From contig CM052354.1 in assembly GCA_028551475.1 (NCBI GenBank), positions 12,894,785 to 12,958,784 of the forward strand: a DNA stretch of 64,000 bases, given 5' to 3'. Numbering within the stretch: the first letter of the stretch is position 1; the number at the start of each line of letters is the position of its first letter. The translations under genes were made by a program, and so were the position numbers. The notes under the pieces were generated by a model. That model ran no database searches. It was not told the DNA's origin and was given only the letters and a program-made list of their open reading frames with translations. The DNA comes from Casuarina equisetifolia (taxonomy: Eukaryota > Streptophyta > Magnoliopsida > Fagales > Casuarinaceae). Below, in pieces: positions 27,680-40,200 of the stretch.

Positions 27680-28528
27680 ATGACTACCGATTCCACCAAC
27701 ATCAACCCCTTTCGAGATCCCCTTTTTCTTTCTCCTACTGACTTCCCTGGAGCAGCTCTTTCCACCATTAAACTTAGCAGTGAAGCCAACTACGATGTTT
27801 GGAGCCGTCAAGTTAAGAATAACTTGAAATGAAAAAACAAATGGGGGTTCATTGATGGCACATTTCCAAGACCCACAGCAGATACGGCAAAGGCAACACA
27901 ATGGGACCAATGTCACACTGCTATCATCAGTTGGTTCGAGAAATCTGTGGATTCTGACCTTGTTTCGTTAGTCTCCATCACTGAAAATGCTCAAATCGTA
28001 TGGGAAACTCTCCTGCTTCGTTTTGGCCGCACCACAGTCACTCAACGATACAACCTCAGACAGAAACTCTACAGAATGAAGCAAACAGGCCGGTCAATAA
28101 GAGAATATCATAGTGCTTTATGTGATTGTTGGGCTGAAATTGATTTACATGAACCCCCTGTGCTATGTACTTGTGGGTTATGTATCTGCAAAGTGAATGA
28201 GAGATTGGAAGGAAGGCAGAAAGAAATCTGGTTAATGGAGTACCTCATGGGTCTCAGTGACCAATTTAAGCCCCTCAGAACAAATATTCTGTCCAAGGAA
28301 TCACTTCCCACCGTTGATTCCGCGTATAACCTCACCAAGGAAGATGAAGACCAACTCCAAAAATCGGATGGGTCCAATCTAGGAGCTGAAAGGATGGCTC
28401 TTGCAGTCAATCGAGCTTTAGGAACCTTAAATCTTCAAAGGAGTCCCCCAACAAACACCCAACGGAGCTCAAACCGTGGAGATGGAGGCAGAAACCGCGC
28501 TGGGGGAGCTCCCATTTGTGCACACTGA
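27680..28528 (+). pseudogene. copia gag remnant
   Basis: Nucleocapsid/capsid-type polyprotein of a copia element. The likely start is the ATG at 27680 (MTTDSTNINPF). The frame contains a premature TGA at 27830-27832, right after VKNNLK, and then continues in the same frame with WGFIDGTFPRP and the typical gag residues TVTQRYNLRQKLYRMKQ and IREYHSALCDCW. It ends at PICAH, the first residues of the expected CCHC zinc knuckle, where the internal deletion begins. Without the knuckle and with a stop in the frame it is not a functional gag. Confidence 0.85.
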
Positions 28529-28537
28529 TGATAGGGG

Positions 28538-29698
28538 GAGAACTTAGTATGTCGACTGCGCAAGTCCCTTTATGGCCTGAAACAAGCATCCCGCCAGTGG
28601 TATGCCAAGTTCACTGATGCACTCAAGGAAATTGGATATTCTCAGTCACAGTATGATTATGCCCTGTTTACCCGTCGAGAGGGCAATAGCATCGTCATCA
28701 TCCTCATCTATGTTGATGACATACTGATTAGTGGGAATAATGCCACAGCCATGACCAACCTCAAAACCTATTTGGATTCAAAGTTTCGAATGAAAGATCT
28801 AGGTCAACTGAAGTATTTTCTGGGAATAGAAGTGGCTCGTTCAAGAGAAGGGATTTGTATTAATCAGCGGAAATATGCTTTTGAGTTAATATCCATAGCA
28901 AGCTTAGCTGGTGCTAAACCAGTGAACACACCCATGGAACAAGGTCTAAAGTTGACATCAATGGAACATGATATTGAGATTGGTAATAGACACTATGATC
29001 CACTCATCCATGACCCCTCATCTTATAGGGGATTGGTAGGAAAATTGATGTACTTAACAGTAACCAGGCCAGACCTCACTTACCCAGTTCAACAGTTAAG
29101 CCAATTCACAAATGCACCTAAACGATCACACATGGATGCGGCACTTCGGGTTATAAAGTATATTAAAGGAGCTCCAGGCCTCGGTCTTCTCTTTCCTACT
29201 TCATCACATCTGGAGCTAGTAGCATTTTGTGACTCCGACTACGACACCTGCCCGATGACGAAGAGATCCCTCACAGGATATTGTGTCAAGCTTGGAGGTT
29301 CATTAATTTCATGGAAGACAAAGAAACAACCGACAGTGTCAAGATCATCAGCAGAAGCAGAATATAGAGCCATGGGAATTACAGTGTGTGAAATCATGTG
29401 GCTCACTGGACTATTTCGAGACCTCGGGCTTCATGTCAAACTACCAGTTTCTCTCTTCTGCGATAATGAGGCGGCAAGAAAAATAGCAACCAATCCAGTG
29501 CAACATGAGAAGACAAAACACATTGAGATCGAGTACCACTTCATACGGGAACAGATACAACGGGGAACAGTGTGCACGCGACGTATATCAGGTTCAGAAC
29601 AACCAGCAGATCTGTTCACCAAAGCCCTCAATGGCAAGCAACATCATTATCTCTTAAGCAAGCTTGGAGCATTTGACCTTTACAAATCTCCAGCTTGA
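28538..29698 (+). pseudogene. copia pol remnant: reverse transcriptase C-half and RNase H
   Basis: Open from about 28535 to the stop at 29696-29698. It starts in the middle of the reverse transcriptase (ENLVCRLRKSLYGLKQASRQ) and holds the catalytic YVDD at 28709-28720 and the copia motif LGQLKYFLGIEVA. The RNase H domain follows, with CDSDYDTCPMTKRSLTGYC, the SRSSAEAEYRAM motif, CDNEAA and KHIEIEYHFIREQ. Protease, integrase and the first half of the reverse transcriptase are absent. A TAG at 28532-28534 closes the frame upstream, so there is no translation start linked to gag. The protein-coding part is otherwise uninterrupted, which agrees with a recent insertion of an already deleted copy. 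Confidence 0.9.
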
Positions 29699-29705
29699 GG
29701 GGGAG
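29697..29705 (+). other. polypurine tract
   Basis: GAGGGGGAG directly abuts the right LTR at 29706. This is the plus-strand primer site of LTR retrotransposons and it overlaps the pol stop codon. Confidence 0.88.
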
Positions 29706-29943
29706 TATTGGGTTGCTTGCTATTTGAGTGCCCATGATGTAGCATTTGTTTATGAGCAATTTACTTTTATGTCCTTATTTTATATTGTATATAAGTGAAA
29801 CTCTGTAACTATTATTCTTTGAGTAAAAAAATGAAAATAGCTAAGCCCTAGTGGCTCCACAAATCTGCCTTTGCTCCGTTTTCTTCCTTACTGCAGTCAG
29901 TGAGGAAGTTCATCCTACAGGATCTTTGTTCTTTGTTTTAACA
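29706..29943 (+). repeat. right LTR of copia element, 238 bp
   Basis: Same length as the left LTR. The four differences are G/T in GAG(G/T)GCCC, T/C in ACT(T/C)TG, G/A in ACA(G/A)ATC and A/G in CTACA(A/G)GATC. It is followed immediately by the CTAAA target duplication. Confidence 0.92.
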
Positions 29944-29948
29944 CTAAA
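29944..29948. repeat. 5-bp target-site duplication, right copy (CTAAA)
   Basis: Matches 27093-27097 exactly and marks the right boundary of the copia insertion. Confidence 0.9.
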
Positions 29949-30071
29949 CGAAGGATTCTTGTAATGAAGTATAACTAAAAGAAAGTTTTTAATTCTTGAC
30001 CAAAATTTTTGAGTTAGGTTTTGCATCTCCTTATTGTAATGTCGAGAAGTTTCTTATGCAAAAATCAAGGT

Positions 30072-30242
30072 GGTCATTTTCCGAACGTGTCAGACTGAAA
30101 CAGCGGTCGTCTCTGGTTCGCTCAACTTCTGCAAAAGTTCAGATAACGTGAACACTACGTAATCTTTTGAAAATGGTCATTGTCCGAACATATCAGAATA
30201 AAGCAGCGATCGTCTCCGGCTTGTCCACCTTCTAGTCCAAAT
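30072..30242. repeat. 102-bp direct duplication
   Basis: GGTCATTTTCCGAACGTGTC at 30072 is echoed by GGTCATTGTCCGAACATATC at 30174, followed in both copies by CAGA, then AGCG(G/A)TCGTCTC(T/C)GG. The unit is more GC-rich than its surroundings. No gene is visible. Confidence 0.7.
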
Positions 30243-32708
30243 TCTACGGCCAAGAAAAACATTAAGCGCAGGAAGTTTCCCTAAAACGATGTAGAGTTTA
30301 TTTTACTCCATCCCATTGTCTACGAAAATGTGATTCATGAGTTAAAAAGAAAGGAGTCAAGTCAATGGGTGTAAAGAAGTGTACTTCGGGTTAAAACATT
30401 TATTGTTTTTTGAGTCTTTTCGTGGGTGCTTTTTCTTGATGTATTCATTGCTCTTTTTGTGGGTGCTTTGGCTTAAAATATTCATTGCTTTCTGGCTTAA
30501 AATTCATTGGCTTGAATTTTGAGAAACGAGATCCACATTGCTTGCTTTCACAGTAGGTAATCAACTTTCTCTAAACTTTTCTCTTTGTAAGGACAATGAA
30601 TTTTTTTTTTAAAATTATCCTTAAAAGATATATTTTTAAGATCCATAAATAACTTATCTTGGGTTAGAGTCTATTTCTTCATAGCTTGTTTTGGCATAAT
30701 TTTGTAGGAAAATGCATTTTCTCTCGATCTAAAAATGAAGAAATTATTCTCCATCTTATTTTATAATCAAACGAAGAGGAAAACAAATGTAATTTCACAT
30801 AAACTTCAGAGGGTCAATATAGTGTTTTATTTTAATGTAATTTCACACAAACTTCAAGGGGTCAATATAGTTTTGAATATAAAACAAAACAACCATTTCA
30901 TCAATGACTATTCAATTTGTTTTTTTGGTGACTTTTCATTCATGGGACCACGACCCTATTGTAATACCTTTTGTTTAACATCTCTTGGTTTGGGTTTTCT
31001 AACATTGGAGAAAACAATTCACTGCCGGTCCCCTCTGGACAGTGTGGAGCAGAAAAATGTATGCAATGAAAAGGAAGAAGAGTCTTTGTATAATGTGTGC
31101 ACAAAAGGGATAAAACGGAAACCCATGGTGATTAAGACCGAGCAAAAGTGATTAAGATAGAGTCTTTGTCACGGACATACTTTTATATGTCATGGAGACT
31201 TTACAAAGTGATACATGCAATGATGCCACGAGGAACAATGGAGAATAGTCTCAAGGAGAAAGAAACAAACGAGAGTTCCACAAAAGTTGTGTAGTGCCGG
31301 TGATTATACTAATAATAGCGTTACAAAGTGCTAATTGGAATCTTTTCAAAAGGGTTCTCTTTGCGTAAAGAAAGTTTAAAGGTACTATATAAGTTATTAA
31401 TAAACAATGGGATGATGTTAGGCACCTTGACTTTAAATAAAACATACAAAGTTGGAAGCTTGCAAAGTCATAATCTTCTACCTTATAGTTGCAAATGTGA
31501 ATCTATCGGTTAATAATATAAACTTGAAAAGACGAACATTAGTATGGATAGTTTAGATAAAGAGATATTTTTAAATTAATTTATTTGTTTGAGACGCAAA
31601 TGAATACATAGCACGTTCGGTTGTCTCGAATTGCATTTAGGGTATTTCATTTTGTTAAAATTCTAAAATTCAACCAAAAGTTAATTTATGAATTATAGAG
31701 AATTGTTTATTTGTTTAAACTTTACGTCAAAATTGTACTTATCTAATGTGAGACTATAATCCTGAATACCCATTGCACACCAAGAATCATCATGATAATG
31801 TGACAACTAAGATATAATTAGAATTGAGTAAATAAGTTAATGTAGATTTTCATATTATATAAGAAAATTCAAAGTTCAATTTAAAAGTTAATTGATAAGA
31901 AAATTATTTTTTATTTAAACTTTACCTTAAAATTATATCTCTTAAACATAAGATTATTATCACAAGTATGAGTTTCAATTCAAAAGATTAACCTAGTAAG
32001 ATGAGTAATTAAATATAGGCCAAAAATCATCCATTGTCTTTCCAATTTGAGAGAAGTTGGTATGGTGATATTCTTTTTTATTCAAATTTATGTCATTATG
32101 AGTGGGACCCACCCACATAAAGAAATAACAATCAGAAACCATTAAGATGGATAGTGTTTTGATTCTGATATCACTTGTCATAAATTAAGCTCTAATCCAA
32201 AAGATCAACTTAATGAAAAAAAGGTAATTAAACTTTCTTATATGGTTTACTTACCTTTTTGACGTGAGAGAAGTATGTAACACTACAATCTCTCTTAATC
32301 TCTCCTTTTAAATGTGGAGAAGTTCATGACCCTACAATCTCTAGCATAATTAAAGAACAGAACTTTCCTTATAGAGTCCATCTTTTTCGGTCATCAAATC
32401 TCTAGTACAAATACAATGGGGGACAAGTTCTAGTATCTTGCACAATGGACAAGTCCAAGCACCCTTTTTTTTTAAAAAAAAAAAAATCTTAAAAAGCTTC
32501 TTTTATGGTCTTTTTTCACATGTTTTCCTCTTTGGCAAGTTGAGAGCCGGACAAAAAGAAAAGTGGGGGCTTTTCTGAGGCCGTACCAATCTTGTGTGGA
32601 AAAAAAAAAAGATAATGTCTTCCCGTTTGGATGGATGGTCACTGCTCAAATCATTGCAAAAGTACAACCAATAGAATCCATCGTATTCGCTTATTCCCTA
32701 TCTCATCT

Positions 32709-32860
32709 GCCACGTGTCCTCGAACTCCCTTCGCCGACGTGCCACGTCATCCTGACGTTTGCCTGTTGACGCAACTAACCAATCCATCACGCCTTGACGC
32801 GTATCATCCACCTTATCTGCTGGGTGGGTGGGTCTTCAGAACTGGTGAGAAAACGACGTC
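32709..32860. promoter_or_regulatory. cluster of ABRE, DRE, as-1 and W-box motifs
   Basis: Within 150 bases I see a G-box/ABRE CCACGTGTCC (core 32711-32716), a DRE/CRT core GCCGAC (32733-32738) overlapping an ACGTG, a second CCACGTCA (32742-32749), TGACGT (32753-32758), TTGAC at 32766-32770 and 32794-32798, CCAAT (32779-32783) and GACGTC (32855-32860). These are known sites of bZIP, DREB/CBF, TGA and WRKY factors. The block is strikingly GC-rich for this region. No clear TATA box or coding gene follows on either strand, so it may be a remnant promoter, a promoter of a noncoding transcript, or a distal element of LON2, 1.5 kb downstream. Confidence 0.5.
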
Positions 32861-34090
32861 GCCACAGTGAAAAATCTTGTGTACTGTTTCTCCGCCCTTA
32901 TCCGCTTTTCCAACCCCGTCCCCCCTTTTAATTTTAGTTTCCGCTGAGGACTCTATGGCTTGGGATATCACCTTCTTCTTGCTATTCTCAATAATAGAGT
33001 TAAGAAAAGCAAGTAGTATATACATGAATCCTTTTAGTTATTTTTTAATAAAAGAAATAGTGTAGAAGTGATTTATATTGGTACCATAAAATGTACAATT
33101 TATATAGTGATGATACGATATCTTAAAATTGATATGAAAATTATTTTATAATATTTAAATATTGTTTGAAAATATTTTGTCAAATAAGATGTGTGCTTTT
33201 TTTTTTTAATTATAAGTTGATTTTAAAGATAAAATGAGTTTTATTAACATTAACTTTGGGGGTTCCTATTATCCTCCTACCAATCCTATTTTGAGAAGTT
33301 AGATAAACAATTTAGGATGGAAAGACCAATGACAAACTTTAAGTGAGTTTTTTAAATTAAGAAGTTATAGAAAAAAAAGTTCGATGAAAAGCAAGAAGGA
33401 GAAAGAAGTACAACGATAAAAATTTTAATTAGGAAAATTACTTTGATAATAAGTATTAAGTGAACCTAATGATATTTTTTTAAACGTACTGGTGAAAGAA
33501 AAAAGACATCAACTCATATAAAGTCTCAAGAATAGAATTTTTGTTTCTAATGTAGGATGAAATCTTAACATTGAAATCTAAAAATAGCATTTATGATTTT
33601 TTTATATCTTTAATATCAATGAATCAATGTGTACATATAATTTATTTGTAAAGGATTATTCTAATCTAAAGTATAATTTAATATAGTCTAAATTTTTCAT
33701 ATAATATGTTTAATGCTTAATCTAATAGACACACAAACATGGTTAGTTGGAACCATATCAAAATATTACTTGAATTGATATATAGTTGTTTAAATAATTA
33801 ATTATGATATTATATTAATTTAAGTAAATTCCGAATTTTAGATTTTTTTATCCAACTGCAAATAAAAACATTGTTAATAAATATCTTGAATACTCTTTCT
33901 TTAAGTTTATTAATTGTGATGTTGTTTATAAATACTAGGCAATCATAAGCAGCGAAGAGACTCCACTAAATTTTTGGGTACAAAATAGAAATTGAGAACT
34001 ATTTGAGGGGTTTTTGGATGAGTCAAATAAAAGGAGGGGTAACTCCAGATACCTTAAAAGATAAGGGGCTTAACAAAAAAATATGGTTTA

Positions 34091-34098
34091 TATAAATA
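34091..34098 (+). promoter_or_regulatory. TATA box of LON2
   Basis: TATAAATA sits 157 bases before the LON2 ATG. Transcription would start near 34120-34130 and give a leader of about 130 nt. No other TATA-like site lies closer to the ATG. Confidence 0.55.
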
Positions 34099-34254
34099 GG
34101 GGGAAAAGTGTAAATACTTATGTAGGTTCAACTCCTGACTGAACCAGAACCAACCAACAGACACGTACCCACCTTCTCTTCTCCGTCTTCTGCTCGATTT
34201 TCTGAGAAAAGAAGACGGAAACTTCCGTGCCAGAGTCTGTTCGGAGCTGCAAAC

Positions 34255-37200
34255 ATGGCTGAATCGGTGGAGCTTCCGAGTCGCCTCGGCATCCTTCCCT
34301 TCCGCAACAAGGTTCTTTTGCCTGGCGCCATCATTCGAATTCGATGCACTTCGCCTAGCAGGTTTTCTCGCGCCTCTCTCTTGTTGATTTCCTTGAGAAT
34401 TTGAATTCTCTGATGAATTCTTTTTTTTTTTTTTTTGGCTTGGAAGTTCTGGATGCTATTATTGTGGTTTTCATTTGGTTGATGTTAAAATTCGGAAAGT
34501 TAGCTTTTCTATGTTGATTGGGAATTTGAGGAAACCGGGCCCTCCAGCTGCTTTAAGCCGAGCTCAGTGCAACTCATCAGCCTGGAAATCAAATTCTTTT
34601 AACATTGGATTTTTATGTTTTCCAGTTCATTGTTTTCTTCTGTGGTTTTCTTGGAAACTAAATAATCGTTTGAGTTTCCTTTTTTCTTGATATTTTGGTG
34701 TTGGGTTGGGAGTAATTCGGCGTTTGGTTGACGTTTTATGAAAAGATAGAAATATGGAACTTCGATGAGTCAATGCGTAATTTGACAAGATTTTTTTGTA
34801 TTTGTTGCATTTGATCTGCAATCAAGTGGAGTATATCCGTTTTTATTGCTTAATATGACCCAAGGGACACTTTCCCGTCAATGCAGTGTGAAACTGGTGG
34901 AGCAAGAGCTGTGGCAGCGGGAAGAGAGGGGATTAATTGGCATTCTTCCGGTTCGTGATTCTGCTGAGACGACAACGACTGTAGGCCCTGTGTTATCTGA
35001 AGGTGATCATTTGACCTATCCCATCAGTTTGTTTTCATTATTTATGTCTCTGTCTGTTTGCCTGGGTTTGATGACACAGAAAATTTCTCTTTTATTTTAT
35101 TTGATGTTGAATTTTTAGGCATGGGAAGTGATTCGGGAGAGAGGAGCACGAGAGTTCAAGTGGGTACCTCTGATTCTCAAAGACTTGATGTAAAAAATCA
35201 GCAGGAAATCATTCATTGGCATACAAGGTATGCTTCACTGCAGCATCTATTGTGTTCTGAACTGGATATTGTTTATGGGTGCTTGCATAAACAGAATGGG
35301 AACTGTTAAATCATTGTTATCTGATATCTTTTTGTCAGAGGAGTGGCAGCTCGGGCTTTACATTTGTCAAGAGGAGTGGAGAAACCAAGTGGGAGGGTCA
35401 CATACATAGTAGTCCTTGAAGGTTTGTGCAGATTCAGTGTCCAAGAGCTTAGCACCAGAGGCACATATTACACTGCGCGAATTTCTCCTCTTGAAATGAC
35501 AAAGGCCGGTAAGTTGTTGGTTACTTTCTCATGTGTAAATGTGTTGACGGAAATTTACAAATTGTGGTACTATGAGGTTTCTTTGTTCATTCACCAGTTT
35601 TTAGCACCATGCTGTTGGTTGTTTTCATGGTTTGGTGGTGAGGGGTATATTCAGATGTTAACTTGAAGGTTAAAGATGCCTTTAATATTAATCCTTCTGG
35701 TTGAACTAGTAATCACTCCCTCTCAATCTCTCTCTTTCTCTCCCCGACCAAGGTCACCTCCACCATTTTCCCCCAACCCCCCAATAACACAGTATACACA
35801 CTCCAATGCACACACACACATACAGAGAGACAGGTGAATATGATCCTATATTATTGCCCAAAGCTAAACTTTTGAAAAGTCTGATTGTTTTGTTGCGGTT
35901 TAAAGGAAAAGTTCGTTTTATGTTCAAATATAAAGGTATTTACTTGGGCATCAGTAAGTTAAAACAATCAGGATATAGGTTGACTATGTTTAATGATTCC
36001 CCCTTCACTTGCAACCTTGAAATTATTTGTGGGCTCAAACAGGAACTGGGACAGACACAAATACTTAAAAAAGAAATTGACGTTGGGATTCCTGCAATTT
36101 GAATATAAGACTTATTTAGATGAACTTGGTTCTTATGTATTGTTGGAAACCATCAATCCTATAAAATCAACTACTAGAAAATGCATCAAGGACATACTCA
36201 GGTACTGTCAGATATGTCATTGGCAGAGCAAAACCGGAGTCGTTAATTTCTTGTTCAATTTTCAGCTCTTCAATGTGTGGAAATATATCAACGTTTGCTG
36301 TATTCCTCCCTTTAATTTCTTCTTGGTCAAAGCTGCTATTTCCTTTTTACTCAGTACATTTTTCCTTTGTGACTTTGACCTACTAATGCCTCCCTAAATC
36401 TCAACTGGTTTCTGACTCTATTCAGAGGTCCTAACATGAAATATTCAGGTTTTCAAATGCTTGATAGAATCAAAAGATTAAAAACCAGTAAGAACAGGGC
36501 CAATAAACATGGGAAGATATGATTCTATACTCCTGGTTTTATGTGTAGCATGTCATTTTCATGCCAGATAAGAAACTGTTGCTTAGCTTGGTGATTTGCA
36601 CATCAAACAGTGCATCACTTGTCTTGTTTTAGTGTCTATCATGTAGTTCATCTGTTTTCCTGTTCACAAACTTGCTTATGATGGGACTACTACTGCCTTG
36701 TCTGCTGAATTCCTGAAATTTACTTCTGATATCTTAACTAGAGATGGAGCAAGTAGAGCAAGATCCCGATTTCATAACATTGTCACGTCAATTTAAAGCA
36801 ACTGCTACAGAATTGATTTCTGTTCTTGAGCAGGTAAGACTTGGCTAGAATCTGTTTGACTTCTCTGGAAAACTTCTGGAGTGAGCCTTGGAAATGCCCT
36901 AAGTCTTTCTCTTATGGTTTGTTATATGGTCGAGTGGTAGGAAAAGCACATCCAGGGGTATCTCTCCTTGATTTCCAAACAGTTTTTTGCGTTTCTTAAA
37001 CTTTTTCTGAAGAATGTTTCTCTTATTGTTACATGTACTACCGTTTGTAACTTAGTTGTGATGAATAAACTCTCTTGTAGAAAGATGTTGATTTCCCTCT
37101 CTTGTTTGGCATCAAATATGGCCAAAGCCTTCTCTATTCCATATGAATTTCACTTACTGTTACAATGTCCTCATTGATGCGATCTAAAGAATCTTTCTCA

Positions 37201-40200
37201 ACATGAGTTGATTTACTATTTTGGTAGAGTAATTTGCATTTCACTATTGCTTCTTTGAAGATGTTGCCTAGCCTACAACCTTAGTGGTGAGCTAGCGGGG
37301 ACCTCAACCGTGAGGTTTGAGGTTGGACACCTTGCAAGTTGTAATAAATAAAAAAAATTTTAAAAACTAAAATAAAAGAGAAGACCTTTCCTCTGTTCAC
37401 ATTTGTTCAAAAAAAAAAAAAATGCTACTTGTTGCAAAAAGAGAAGCACTGATGAAGGAAAAAGGTTGTATGTATACTCCATGGGCACTCTCCAATCAAT
37501 ATCATCATCATTTAAAGTCTGCATGCTGCTTTTGGTGCAGTGAGCCTGTGGTGCCTTAGAAAGAAAGAATCTGTTTGTGCACCATCTTCTAGGTATATCT
37601 TCACAATCCAATGTTTTCTTAAGGGACATCCTCATGGGGCTATTGATGAAATAAAGGAACACTTTGGCTTTGCAGTAGATGCTACCAGAGCCAGATCTTT
37701 GTTTTTGAAATTATACCTGTGTGCCATAGGGTTCCTGACTTCTTCTAAGTACGAAAAGTGAAATCTTCATGTTTCTTGTATGCATATTCTGTTGTTATGT
37801 TTGTTGAAAAATTTAACTTTTTCATATCTTCCCACAGAAACAAAAAACAGGAGGAAGGACAAAAGTTCTTCTGGAGACAGTTCCTGTTCACAAATTGGCA
37901 GATATCTTTGTTGCTAGCTTTGAGATAAGTTTTGAAGAGCAGTTATCTATGTTAGATTCAGTTGATCTGAAAGTAAGGCTTTCCAAAGCCACTGAATTAG
38001 TTGACAGGCATCTGCAGGTAACTCTGACTTCTTTTGAGGTTGGCATCTAGCGCATTTGTGTCCTTGTTGTTTTTTACTCCTTTTTAGTATTTCTTTAATC
38101 ATGTAATGTTGACTTGTGACAGTCTATACGAGTAGCGGAAAAGATTACACAGAAGGTTGAGGGACAGTTATCAAAATCACAAAAAGAATTCCTTTTGCGT
38201 CAGCAGGTTAGCTCTCTTATAAGAATTATAGTTTCCAAATAAATATGCAGGAGTCAAGAAGATTAGATATTATAATTACCGTGATTGTTCCCCCACTCCT
38301 TCAATACTCATTTAAGGTCCACTGATTAGTGAGGGCTTGTTCCTGCTGCCCCCATAAAGGTGGATGGATCATTTTTTCAGTTCAAGTTGATTTAGTAAAT
38401 TTGCGATTCTAATATCTTAGGATATGCAAAGGCTAGATGTTGAGAATATTTTAACTGAAAAAGGTGATCTTAGAGTTTCCACACATGCAATTTGTGAAGC
38501 ATCTGCCTTAATACGGAAGAAGAAAGGAATTTAGCAAAGTAAACCTTTCAAGTCAATTTATGTTCCATTTTTCATAGGTGAGGTGCATGCAAACTAAGTC
38601 TTTGGGTATCTCGAAGGGATTAAACCTAATGGCTTGAAGCGTATGTGGTGATCCAATTATGGACCATATATTTCTCCTGACTCAAAACTTGTTCCTTTTT
38701 AGTTTGTTACTACTTTGCTTTCCTTAGCTTAATTTTAATTTAGTTAACCATTGTATTGCTCTAAATATAGTTATGTTTGTACTAAGTTGTTTAGTGAAAA
38801 AAAGTTAATGTTATTCTTTTCTTTGCTTTAGCTTCCCTAATTATTCCTTTTCCTTAACTACTCTATGTCAAACATTTTCCAGATGAGAGCTATAAAAGAG
38901 GAGCTTGGTGACAATGATGATGATGAGGATGACGTGGCTAGTTTAGAGAGAAAGATGCAAAGTGCAGGAATGCCTTCAAATATCTGGAAGCATGCACAGA
39001 GGGAGTTGAGGTATGATTTACTCTAAAATCTGGACAAAGAGCAATGGTTTTCTGACGGGTGGACAAACAATGATAGTGTTGCTGTAAAAGTAGTTGATTC
39101 TTTTCTTTCTCTGGATATTAGTAAAACTTTGAATTAATACTCATCTAAATTTGATTGTTATCAGTTGTTTGATTCTGAATCTGTAGAAAAAAATTAAAGA
39201 GAACGTGGTTGATTGATCTTTTCACAGTTTTATATGATTTCCTGGGAACTTTTTTTTTTTTTCCCGGGATGTGTGGGTATTAGAGAAACTAGGACAGGAA
39301 GGCTTCCTCTGTTGTGTAGCACACAACTATTATTTATTAGAGAAAAGGTCCAAGACCAATCTTATGCGGGCATGTTTTCATTGCTTCAAACGGATTAGAA
39401 GTGTGTGAAATGACTTTGTCGGGATGCTGGTGTTGGCAGTAATATGGTAATCGGTGATCTACCTGGGAGTGCACTTGACTTGGTACAAAGCAGTTCACTC
39501 ACGTTGCACTTGAATGACGAGACTGTACTAACTGGCGGATATTGTTGCATTTGCTACCATTTATAACCTAGGATCTCTACCCACCCCAATACTACCGGTT
39601 CGATCATATTCTAAGGGCCTCCTCAAGACCTGCTTGGACTGGGAACTTTGAGCTTCTTGCTTTTCATATGGGATGTCAAGAAGATTATTTGAAGAAGACT
39701 TGATCTCATCTCTAGGGAAAGCAATTTCTTATTGTGTCACTCGGCATCTCTTAAATGTGACTTTGGAACAGACCTCATTAAGTGGAAAGGGTCATCTTCT
39801 AGGATATTCATGATTTGCATATTCTAGTGAACGGTTGGCCCTTCAGGGATTGATCCTGTAGTATAATGATCAGAAATTCTGGGGTGGCATCTCTAAATTA
39901 GGCACTGATCGTGTGGTAGTTGCAGTGGTCGTCCTGACCCAAGTTATCATTAATAACTTTCCTCTACCTTCTTTCTTTCATCTTGTGTTTTTCTTATTCA
40001 AGGATGTCTCGTCCTTGCCTTTTTTTATTTGTTGGTTTTCTGTAATTAAGTTTCAGACCAGATGGAAAAGAACAATGGAAGAGAGAAATTTCTAGTAACA
40101 GTTAATCTTACTTAATTGTGAAGAACAGTTTGCTGCAGAAGCATTATAGTGAATGCTTTTACTTGTATGTGCTAGTTGAGAAAAAATTGACTATTCTTTG

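Larger units (their letters stand above)
27098..29943 (+). mobile_element. Ty1/copia LTR retrotransposon, internally deleted
   Basis: A complete insertion of 2846 bp. In order it has a 238-bp LTR, a primer-binding site at 27339-27351, a broken gag frame, a truncated pol (C-terminal half of reverse transcriptase plus RNase H), a polypurine tract (29697-29705), a 238-bp LTR and CTAAA duplications on both sides. A full copia element is roughly 4.5-5.5 kb; here the gag zinc knuckle, protease, integrase and N-terminal reverse transcriptase are missing. The join is near 28527-28537. The element cannot move by itself, but it keeps the ends, primer site and purine tract needed to be mobilised in trans. 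Low LTR divergence points to insertion within the last one or two million years at typical plant rates (inference). Confidence 0.93.
29949..34089. other. AT-rich intergenic region between copia element and LON2
   Basis: No recognisable gene. It holds a 102-bp direct duplication (30072-30242), a 48-bp direct duplication (about 30789-30880) inside an otherwise meaningless 138-codon frame, an isolated cluster of stress-promoter motifs (32709-32860) and long AT-rich stretches. The last few hundred bases form the LON2 promoter. Confidence 0.6.

Noticed and set aside
27580-28589. Antisense frames across the copia gag region
   Set aside because: Shadows of gag on the opposite strand.
30735-31151. 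138-codon plus-strand frame
   Set aside because: Open mainly because of a 48-bp (multiple of three) direct repeat; no recognisable protein family.
35343-36397. Frames extending past LON2 exon 4 and inside intron 4
   Set aside because: Read-through of exon 4 into the intron and chance frames; the splice borders are clear and the joined CDS is in phase.
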